From Allobosea sp. CS1GBMeth4 (GTDB lineage: Bacteria; Pseudomonadota; Alphaproteobacteria; Rhizobiales; Beijerinckiaceae): a stretch of 64,000 nucleotides of DNA. The translations under genes and the position numbers were made by a program. Of this stretch, positions 56,262-62,748 are shown piece by piece. The notes beneath the pieces were generated by a model. The model was given only the letters and a program-made list of their open reading frames with translations, was not told the origin of the DNA and made no database searches. Location of the stretch: positions 62,001-126,000 of the forward strand of contig NZ_FYAS01000031.1 in assembly GCF_900185715.1 (NCBI RefSeq). The letters run 5' to 3'. The stretch's first letter is position 1. Each line of letters opens with the position of its first letter.

Positions 56262-57481
56262 CGAGGCAGCCGACCCCGCAAGCCGAGCCGGCCGTCGAGG
56301 CCGGAGCCTCGCTCATCCTGGCGCTGGGGGTGACGCAGGTCGCCGGCTACGGCGCGCTCTATTATGCCTTCGCGGTGCTGGCGCCCGGCATCACCAGAAG
56401 CCTGGGCTGGGCGCCCGAATGGACCTATGGCGGCTTTGCCCTCGGCCTGCTCGCCGGCGGTCTGGCCGCTCCCTTCGCCGGGCGCCTGATCGACCGCCAT
56501 GGCACGCGCCGCATGATGAGCATCGGCAGCGTGCTGGCGAGCCTGTCGCTCCTCGCCTTGTCGAGGGCCGAGGGAGCTGTCGGCTATTACGCGGCGATGA
56601 TCGCTCTCGAGGTCGTGTCGACGCTGGTGCTGTACGACGCCGCGTTCACGGCTCTCACCCAGGCGCATGGCGCGCGCGCCAGACGCGCGATCAGCAAGCT
56701 GACGCTGATCGGCGGCTTCGCCTCGACCCTGTTCTGGCCGCTGACCACCGCGCTGCAGGCGCATACCGACTGGCGGACCATCTACCAGATCTACGCGCTG
56801 GGCTACGGCGTCCTGGCCTTGCCCTTGCATGCGTTCCTCCTGCCGCGCGGCCGGGCCACGCTGGCCGCGAGAGCGGCCCCGCCGTCCGGGACGCCGAGCC
56901 CCGGGGGCTATCTCGCCGGCACGGCCCGCCGGCGGGCCTTTGCCCTGCTCGCGATCGCGTTTTCGCTGCAGGGATTCGTCGTCTCGGCCATGTCGGTCCA
57001 CATGCTGACGCTGCTGCAGGGGTTCGGCTTCAGTGCGGCGCTGGCGGTCACGCTGGGAGCCATGGTCGGTCCCTCGCAGGTAGCCGGACGCCTCGTCGAG
57101 ATGCTGTTCGGCGCAAACGTGTCTCCGGTGACGACCGCCTGGGTGTCGGGCGCCCTCATGCCGCTCGGCTTCGCCCTGCTCGCTGCCGGCGGTGGCATGG
57201 CTGCGCTCGCCGGGCTGTTCGCCGTCGCCTATGGCGTCAGCATGGGGTTGAGCTCGATCGTCCGCGGCACGGTGCCGCTCCAGCTCTTCGGTCCGGCCGG
57301 CTATGGCGCCATGCTCGGCAAGCTGTCCGCGCCCGGCCTCGCCATTCGCGCCGCCGCGCCGCTCGCCTTCGCGGTGATGATGGAGCGCGCCGGGCTTTTC
57401 GCGAGCACGGCGGTGCTGATCGGGCTGTCCGGTGCGGCGGCGCTGGCGCTGCTCCTGCTCGCCCGCGGGGTGCCGCGATAG
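56258..57481 (+). CDS. MFS transporter of the ars operon
   Basis: 407 residues, twelve hydrophobic helices in two halves. The motif-A-like loop GRLIDRHGTRRMM is between helices 2 and 3. The start overlaps the flavoprotein stop (ATGA), so it is coupled to it. MFS proteins in ars clusters include ArsJ (exports 1-arseno-3-phosphoglycerate) and ArsK (exports trivalent arsenicals); no GAPDH-like partner of ArsJ is present, so an ArsK-like role is more plausible. It is the last gene of the operon and is followed by decayed DNA. Confidence 0.83.
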   Translation: MTRQPTPQAEPAVEAGASLILALGVTQVAGYGALYYAFAVLAPGITRSLGWAPEWTYGGFALGLLAGGLAAPFAGRLIDRHGTRRMMSIGSVLASLSLLALSRAEGAVGYYAAMIALEVVSTLVLYDAAFTALTQAHGARARRAISKLTLIGGFASTLFWPLTTALQAHTDWRTIYQIYALGYGVLALPLHAFLLPRGRATLAARAAPPSGTPSPGGYLAGTARRRAFALLAIAFSLQGFVVSAMSVHMLTLLQGFGFSAALAVTLGAMVGPSQVAGRLVEMLFGANVSPVTTAWVSGALMPLGFALLAAGGGMAALAGLFAVAYGVSMGLSSIVRGTVPLQLFGPAGYGAMLGKLSAPGLAIRAAAPLAFAVMMERAGLFASTAVLIGLSGAAALALLLLARGVPR

Positions 57482-57556
57482 CGGGCTGAGGCTGGGGGCC
57501 GGAGTCGTCGGCTTGCCGGGCCGGGGACGTCATGCCCCGGCTGGCGCCATCGGCGG
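57482..57556. other. Short spacer after the ars operon
   Basis: GC-rich DNA between the MFS stop and the ABC ATPase remnant. No strong terminator hairpin is evident and no gene is seen. Confidence 0.4.
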
Positions 57557-57951
57557 TCAGCTGCGTGGCGTGAGCCGGTGGCAGCGGGCCTCGTGCCCGC
57601 TCGCGACCGGGACCGGTTGCGGCACGGCCCCAGCGCAGGCCTCGACGAAGCGTTCGCAGGGCGGGCCGAAGGCGCAGCCGGGCGGTAGCGCGGCGAGGTC
57701 CGGCGGCGCGCCGGGATCGCCTTGAGGCGCTCGCCAGGGCCCAGCGTGCCATGGGCGCGCGAGGCGAGCAGACCCTGCGTATAGGGATGCGCGGCGTTGC
57801 TGGTGACGTTGCGGCAGGAGCCGCTCTCGACGATGCGCCCGCCATACATCACGGCGATCCGGTCGGCGATCTCGACGGCGACGCCGATATCGTGCGTCAC
57901 GAAGACGATGGCGAGGCCGAACTCGCGCTGGAGCTCGCGCAGCAGCAGCGG
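57557..57951 (-). pseudogene. Remnant of a peptide/nickel ABC transporter ATPase (OppD/DppD type)
   Basis: Only the last third of the ATPase remains. LLLRELQREFGLAIVFVTHDIGVAV with the H-loop (THD), DRIAVMYGGRIVESG and HPYTQGLLAS are read in one frame; after KAIP the sequence PPDLAALPPGCAFGPPCERFVEAC, the oligopeptide-specific C-terminal domain, continues in another frame, so there is a one- or two-base indel at about 57708-57720. Walker A, Q-loop, signature and Walker B are missing. It ends at a normal stop (57557). Clearly non-functional. Confidence 0.85.
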
Positions 57952-58067
57952 AAGAGCGCGTCGTCGACATATTTCTCGTGGATCTTCTGGAGGATCGCGG
58001 TCTGCTCCTTCGGGTCGAAGGTGATGCGGACGTGATCGAAGAGCTTGTCCATCTCCGGATCGCAGTG
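57951..58067 (-). pseudogene. Remnant of a peptide-binding protein (SBP family 5) joined to the ATPase remnant
   Basis: On the minus strand, CDPEMDKLFDHVRITFDPKE followed by QTAILQKIHEKYVDDALF reads as a C-terminal segment of a dipeptide/oligopeptide-binding protein. It runs straight into the ATPase fragment in a different frame, so the binding-protein gene, the permeases and the front of the ATPase gene were lost in one internal deletion. The left limit is uncertain because there is no start codon. The DNA from 58080 to the next gene shows no homology I can recognise. Confidence 0.75.
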
Positions 58068-58282
58068 CGCGCGCGATCGATGGGCGAAACGGCGCGGAAA
58101 GCGGCTGCTTCGGGCGAAGTCCTATCGTTCGGGCCCGCCTCTTCGCCCCGCCGGCCGCTGGTGTCGGCGGTTTCCGGGCGACGAGGCCTCGGACGGAGGG
58201 GAGAGGCTGGGGCCGCCGGCCCTTTCCAGCACGCCGGCGATCTGGATAATGACGTGGTACCCCCATCGGACTGATCGGCGAT

Positions 58283-59365
58283 ATGACCATCTCCATCGGA
58301 GTCATCGGCGCCGGGCTGATCGGCCGCCGGCATCTGCGGACGATCGCCGACCATCCCGACTTCGCGCTGGCGGGCATCGCCGACCTGAACGCAGAGGCGG
58401 TCGCAGCGCAAAATCCCGGCGCGCGCATCTTCGCCGATTATCGCCGGCTTCTCGACGAAGCCCGCCCCGAAGCCGTGATCGTCGCTTCGCCCAATCAGCT
58501 CCATGGCGAGAACGGCATCGAATGCGCGCGGCGCGGCATTCACATCCTGGTCGAGAAGCCGGTCACCGATACGCTCGAGGCGGCGGCTGCGCTGATCGCC
58601 GAGGTCGACCGCACCGGGGTCCGGTCGCTGGTCGGCCACCATCGGCGCCATCACCGGCAGGCCGGGACATTGCGCGACCTGCTGCGCGAGCGCCGGATCG
58701 GCGATCTCGTCGGCGTTTCCGCCGTCTGGGCGGCCTGCAAGCCCGAGAGCTATTTCGCGGCCGCGCCCTGGCGGACGCAGGCCGGCGGCGGGCCGGTCCT
58801 GATCAACCTGATCCACGAGATCGACCTGCTGCGCTTCGCGGTCGGCGAGATCGCCGCGGTCGGCGCCGTCACCTCCAATCATCGGCGCGGCTTCAGGGTG
58901 GAGGACACCGCCGCGGTGCTGATCGAGTTCGAGACCGGCGCCCTCGGCTCCATCTTCATCAGCGACAGCGCGGTCTCGCCCTGGACCACCGAACAGGGCG
59001 TCGGCGAGTCCGCCGAGCTCCCGTTCAGCGGCGAGAGCAACTACCGCTTCATGGGCAGCCTGGGCGCGCTCGAATTCCCCGGCTTGGTGCACTGGTCGCA
59101 GGACGAGGGTGCGCGGGGCTGGAATCATCCGATCCGGGCGCAGCGCCTGCTTGCGGCGACGATCGACCCTTACCGGGCCCAGCTCGACCATTTCCGCGAT
59201 GTGATTCGCGGCGCCGCGCCGTCCCTGCAGACCGTGGAGGACGGGGCACGCACGCTCGTCGCCACGCTGGCGGTGACGGAGGCCGCGGCAAGCGGCCGCC
59301 GCGTCGACCTCCGCGACCGTTACGCCCTGCTCGGCGGCGCGGCTCGGCAGCGCAAGACGTCCTGA
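58283..59365 (+). CDS. Gfo/Idh/MocA-family oxidoreductase
   Basis: 360 residues. The Rossmann start SIGVIGAGLIGRRHLRTIA and the conserved ILVEKPVTDTLEAAAAL (with the EKP catalytic motif) identify the family; the C-terminal domain begins at about residue 125. Members oxidise or reduce sugars, inositols and related compounds with NAD(P). It has no neighbour in the same direction close enough to suggest a pathway; the peptide-transporter remnant just upstream hints that it once belonged to a larger catabolic operon. The start is the first ATG with a normal N-terminus. Confidence 0.87.
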   Translation: MTISIGVIGAGLIGRRHLRTIADHPDFALAGIADLNAEAVAAQNPGARIFADYRRLLDEARPEAVIVASPNQLHGENGIECARRGIHILVEKPVTDTLEAAAALIAEVDRTGVRSLVGHHRRHHRQAGTLRDLLRERRIGDLVGVSAVWAACKPESYFAAAPWRTQAGGGPVLINLIHEIDLLRFAVGEIAAVGAVTSNHRRGFRVEDTAAVLIEFETGALGSIFISDSAVSPWTTEQGVGESAELPFSGESNYRFMGSLGALEFPGLVHWSQDEGARGWNHPIRAQRLLAATIDPYRAQLDHFRDVIRGAAPSLQTVEDGARTLVATLAVTEAAASGRRVDLRDRYALLGGAARQRKTS

Positions 59366-59434
59366 GCGCGGGGAATGGCCGGGAACACGGCCCGATCCAG
59401 ACGCGATAGCACGAGATCGAGCCGTCTCGCGCGA

Positions 59435-60022
59435 TCAGCGGACGAACTTGATCCCGCTGGGCACGGCGAACAGCGAAGCCGGCTGCGGCCCGACGACGAC
59501 ATTGCTGTCGCGGATCACCAGCGTGCCTTTCGAATTGCCCTGCTCGTCCGGGATCGTGTGGCGCGCCTCGATCAGGACGCCGTCCTTGCGGCAGGTCAGC
59601 TGCGAGATCTGCTGCTGCTCGCCGTTGACGTCGGCCGTGATCGTGACGGTGACCGTGCCGTCACCGCGATCCTGGGAGTTGACCTTGATGTCGCGCCGGC
59701 GCTGGTTGGGCGGGGCAGGGAGGCGGATACCCGCCTTGCTCTCGGGATTGAAGACGATGGTGCCGCTGGTGGGGCCCGCGGTGATCTTCACCTCCGGTCC
59801 GGCCTGACCCGGCCCCTCTTCGCGCTTCTTCGCCCCGGAAACATAGATCTTGACGCGCTGAGACCCTTCCGGCCCGGAAACGGTGCGGTCTGCGCTATAG
59901 GAGCCGGGCGCGACCTTGACGCACTCGTTCGCGCTCGCGGCCGGCGCGAGGGCGGATGCGGCGCAGAGCAGGAAGGCGGCGGGGAGAGCGGGACTATGTC
60001 GCGCGGTCATGGCGGTCCTCAT
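59435..60022 (-). CDS. Secreted beta-rich protein, last gene of the Fap-like cluster
   Basis: 195 residues. A signal peptide (about residues 1-31, ending ASA-N) and no membrane helix afterwards. The rest is strand-rich with no Cys apart from two (ANECVKV and QLTCRKDG) that may form a disulfide; the end SLFAVPSGIKFVR recalls LolA/DUF4412-type periplasmic proteins. The start overlaps the stop of the C39 peptidase gene by four bases, so it is translated from the same mRNA. In the Fap system a periplasmic or secreted accessory (FapA or FapE) has no fixed sequence; this protein may play such a part. That is inference. Confidence 0.65.
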   Translation of the reverse strand: MRTAMTARHSPALPAAFLLCAASALAPAASANECVKVAPGSYSADRTVSGPEGSQRVKIYVSGAKKREEGPGQAGPEVKITAGPTSGTIVFNPESKAGIRLPAPPNQRRRDIKVNSQDRGDGTVTVTITADVNGEQQQISQLTCRKDGVLIEARHTIPDEQGNSKGTLVIRDSNVVVGPQPASLFAVPSGIKFVR

Positions 60023-60717
60023 CGCAGGGACGGTGGCAGACGTTCGAAGCCGTTCAGCATGACGTCTCCGACGATACGGGAGACCGAGGTGCCGTCCTTC
60101 ACCGCCGACAGCGCGGATCCCTTGGGGAGGTCGGCCTTCCGCTTCGCGATCGCCAATGCCTTGCCTGTATATTGCGGCCGCAGGTCGGCCCGCGTCATCA
60201 CCGTCTGGCCGACGATCGAATCGGCCATGTAATAGACGTCCGAGGCCGCCCGACGCAGCACGCTGAAGTGCTGGAACTTGCCCTTGTCGAGGTGCAGGAT
60301 CACCGGAGCGGCCAGCTTGGGCAGGTCTTCCAGGCTGATCTCTGCGCCGGCAGCCTCATAACCCAGCTTCTTCGCCGCGAAAATGAGGTCGTCGAAGGAA
60401 ACGCCGTTGCCTTCGCGGTTCTTCCACTGTTCGGCGGTGTAGCGCGACCGGATGAGCTCGAGCACCTCGATCTCGCCGGTCGGCCGGTTCCAGTAGAACG
60501 TCAGGATGGTCGCGACGGAGGCGGCGCCGCAGGTGAAGTCGGCGGTCTGGCCGATGACCCCGTCGAACTTGCGGTCGATGAAGGATTTCGGCCGGCGCAC
60601 CGAACCTTCCTGGGCCGGGGCATCCTCGGCTCGCGCCAGGCCCCCCCCGGCGAGCGACAGGCACAGGGCTGCGCCGGAGCCGATGACATGACGTCGTGTC
60701 GGAACGGCTCGCGGCAT
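60019..60717 (-). CDS. C39-type cysteine peptidase, FapD-like
   Basis: 232 residues with an N-terminal export signal (PTRRHVIGSGAALCLSLAGG, twin-arginine-like). The peptidase core shows the C39 triad: Gln57 and Cys63 in GQTADFTCGAASVATIL, His150 in GKFQHFSVL and Asp166 in YMADSIVG. This arrangement with VLELIRSRY and a single domain is that of FapD, the periplasmic peptidase of the Pseudomonas functional-amyloid system, not of ABC-transporter C39 domains. It lies 12 bases downstream of the barrel gene and overlaps the next gene, so they are co-translated. Confidence 0.82.
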   Translation of the reverse strand: MPRAVPTRRHVIGSGAALCLSLAGGGLARAEDAPAQEGSVRRPKSFIDRKFDGVIGQTADFTCGAASVATILTFYWNRPTGEIEVLELIRSRYTAEQWKNREGNGVSFDDLIFAAKKLGYEAAGAEISLEDLPKLAAPVILHLDKGKFQHFSVLRRAASDVYYMADSIVGQTVMTRADLRPQYTGKALAIAKRKADLPKGSALSAVKDGTSVSRIVGDVMLNGFERLPPSLR

Positions 60718-60729
60718 GGCTGCCGGTCC

Positions 60730-61857
60730 TCAGAAGCGCTTGCGCAGGGAAAGCGAGAAGGCGGCGTCCGGAGCGTCGTCGGTCAGGCCGAGCGTAACCG
60801 AGGGCTCGAACCAGAAATCCTGCCCGACCCGCTGGATCAGCGTGAAGCGGGCGGTCAGGAGCTCGTTGACCGAATTGGCGACGGGCACGCCGCCGACCTT
60901 GAACCGCTCCGAAAGGGCGCCGTTGAACGAGACGCCGAGCGTGGAGCGCTCCGAGAGGGCGAAACCGAAACCCATATTGTAGGTGATGCGGTATCCCGGC
61001 TCGACCTTGATCCCGGCGAAGCTCTTCGGAATGGCGTAATCGGCGCCGACACCGAAGAACAGGATCAGCGGATCCACCGTCTTGAAGAACTGGATCGCGC
61101 CACGCGGCACCCAATGGCCGCTGGACTGGTTCAGGGCCAGCGGGTCGGTCGGGATCACCCCCGCGCGCAGGTTCATCAGATCGTAAGGGGTGTCTCCGGT
61201 CGGGATCGACACACCGAGAGTCAGCGCTGCGCCGGGGTACCACTCGTCCTCCCGCCAGAGATTGGTGGAGGCCTGGAAGGAGATGTCGGCCAGACCGGAT
61301 CGATTGCGGACGATGGTCTGGTTGAAGGCGTTGGTCCGGCGTTGCGACGCGAAATAGGGCACCGACAGCGCCAGCTCGATATCGTTGCTGACGCCGTATC
61401 GGAACGTGGTGGTGGCGCGGAAACTGCGATCGTTCTGGACGAAACTGGTCCCGCGGCCATAGTCGAAGCTCTGCGACATCTCGAACTTGTTGCTCTGCAA
61501 CGTCGGGATGTTGTCGCGGGCCAGGAAGGCTTCCTGTGCGACCGCGCTCTTCTGCTGGCCGGGAGGTTGCTGGGGCGCATCCCGCGGCCCCTGCGCCGTC
61601 TGGCTGTTGGCACCTGCCGCCTGCGGCCGCTCGGCTCCGCGGCGTGCGGGAGCCGGCTGGGCCTTGTCGCGCTTGGTGATCTCGCTCTCGAGCGATTTCA
61701 GGCGCGCTTCGAGTTGCTGAATGCGCCGCTCGAGCAGCTCTTCTTTCGATTGACCAGAAGCCGAAGCGCTGGCGGCCAGCAAAGCCGCCAGCGACACCCC
61801 GGTCACACGCGCCGCATGGCGCGCCATCACAACGGACGTCCTACGCAACAATCCCAA
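60730..61857 (-). CDS. Outer-membrane barrel with N-terminal coiled coil, FapF-like
   Basis: 375 residues. After a signal peptide (about 10-35) comes a short coiled coil (SKEELLERRIQQLEARLKSL, about 37-64), a Pro/Gln/Ala-rich linker to about 110, then a beta-barrel of alternating strands from QSNKFEMSQSFDYGRG onward that ends in KRF, the outer-membrane signal. The RATTTFRYGVSNDIELALSV region matches proteins often labelled 'MetA-pathway of phenol degradation', a group that contains FapF, the trimeric secretion channel for amyloid subunits. It follows the Tyr-rich gene by 81 bases on the same strand. Confidence 0.78.
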   Translation of the reverse strand: MGLLRRTSVVMARHAARVTGVSLAALLAASASASGQSKEELLERRIQQLEARLKSLESEITKRDKAQPAPARRGAERPQAAGANSQTAQGPRDAPQQPPGQQKSAVAQEAFLARDNIPTLQSNKFEMSQSFDYGRGTSFVQNDRSFRATTTFRYGVSNDIELALSVPYFASQRRTNAFNQTIVRNRSGLADISFQASTNLWREDEWYPGAALTLGVSIPTGDTPYDLMNLRAGVIPTDPLALNQSSGHWVPRGAIQFFKTVDPLILFFGVGADYAIPKSFAGIKVEPGYRITYNMGFGFALSERSTLGVSFNGALSERFKVGGVPVANSVNELLTARFTLIQRVGQDFWFEPSVTLGLTDDAPDAAFSLSLRKRF

Positions 61858-61938
61858 TCCCTATCCACCGGGCAGGCCGGAACCGATCGCAACAAGCCGG
61901 ATCAGACGAGGCGGCGATCCAGCCTGTCGGTGGGGTTA

Positions 61939-62256
61939 TCAGGCGTTGTAGTACTGATAGTAGTAGGCGTTGTAAAGGTACTGGGTGGCGTAATAGGAAT
62001 AGTAATACGCCGCATAATAGTAGTTGGCATTCGAATATGCATAACCGTAATAAGCGTAATAATACGCATAGTACGAATAGACATAGCCGTAGTAGCCGTA
62101 GTAATCGGCATAGTAACCCTTGCCGACAACTTTCTTGTTGGCGTCCGGCGTCAGCACCTTGGCGCTGGCGTCGCCGAAGATCTTCGCCGTGTCGGCGGCG
62201 GCCGGAATGGCGCTGAGCGCAAGCGCTGCAGCCGAGGCGAGCAACAGCTTCTTCAT
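61939..62256 (-). CDS. Secreted tyrosine-rich low-complexity protein (putative Fap-like substrate)
   Basis: 105 residues. The signal peptide MKKLLLASAAALALSAIPAA is followed by a cleavage site at about residue 21. After a 25-residue linker (DTAKIFGDASAKVLTPDANK, in part) residues 48-105 contain 32 Tyr in 58 positions, arranged as YY and YYY blocks separated by Ala, Gly, Ser, Asn or Gln, with almost no charge. No such composition occurs in the amyloid repeats of FapB/FapC. ATG 62256 has an AAGGGGA site at good spacing, and a sigma-70-type promoter lies upstream. It is the first gene of the cluster. A surface polymer, adhesin or dityrosine-cross-linked material is possible but unproven. Confidence 0.82.
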   Translation of the reverse strand: MKKLLLASAAALALSAIPAAADTAKIFGDASAKVLTPDANKKVVGKGYYADYYGYYGYVYSYYAYYYAYYGYAYSNANYYYAAYYYSYYATQYLYNAYYYQYYNA

Positions 62257-62309
62257 GAGAAATCCCCTTGATGTCGCGGCAGGCGAGAATAAGCCCAACT
62301 TGCGTTTAT

Positions 62310-62338
62310 GGAATACGCCCGTGACGTTGCGGCGTCAA
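62310..62338 (-). promoter_or_regulatory. Sigma-70-type promoter of the tyrosine-rich gene
   Basis: On the minus strand TTGACG (plus 62333-62338) and TATTCC (plus 62310-62315) are 17 bases apart, placing the start of transcription at about 62303 and a leader of about 46 bases. The -35 is part of a perfect TGACG-N6-CGTCA dyad (62322-62337) that could also bind a regulator. Confidence 0.65.
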
Positions 62339-62748
62339 GCAATAAATCCTGACTAAAAAGCATTAGAGGAAGATCTGTCGGGCGGCTCTAGCTAAATCGT
62401 TCTAAATTTTTAATTCAAGCAAGATGTCAGGATAAAATGTTTAAAGCTGAATAATCGTCGCCGCTTGCAGGGGGCGGAACGGATTCCATCGAGTGGGCCT
62501 CTACGCCGGGATAAAGTATGGATACCTTGATCAATTATCTCATTCAGTTTCTCGACTTTCGCTTTCTTTTACCGATCTGACCATGGCCGCGTCGATGGCG
62601 GACGGTTGACGCGCTGTGCTGTCGGAGCGTCTCCGCTGCCGCGTAAAGTCGCACGTGCCGGCGCGCCTTTGCGCACCGAGGCCGGATTGCGGCGGTCGCG
62701 GCTGCGCCCTATCCCTGGGGCCCGGGAGAGAAGCGAGGCGGAGTGGCC
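62339..62748. other. AT-rich intergenic region upstream of the Fap-like cluster and the GMC gene
   Basis: About 410 bases without a gene. The part at 62340-62580 is far richer in A and T than the rest of the window (for example AAATTTTTAATTCAAG near 62403), while 62580-62748 returns to normal. No open frame with a ribosome site was found on either strand. The AT-rich part, just behind the cluster promoter, may be a binding region for a silencer or regulator, or a trace of acquired DNA. Confidence 0.5.

Noticed and set aside
57237-58428. Intact ABC ATPase on the minus strand downstream of the ars operon
   Set aside because: The ATPase signature parts before the H-loop are missing and the C-terminal domain is out of frame, so it is a pseudogene.
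60730-61857. Phenol-degradation MetA-pathway protein
   Set aside because: The barrel shares that family label, but there is no aromatic-degradation gene nearby and the coiled coil plus C39 peptidase partner fits FapF better.
59956-62271. Open frame of about 770 codons on the plus strand opposite the Fap-like genes
   Set aside because: It is antisense to genes with signal peptides, ribosome sites and a promoter; its translation is low-complexity and shows no fold.
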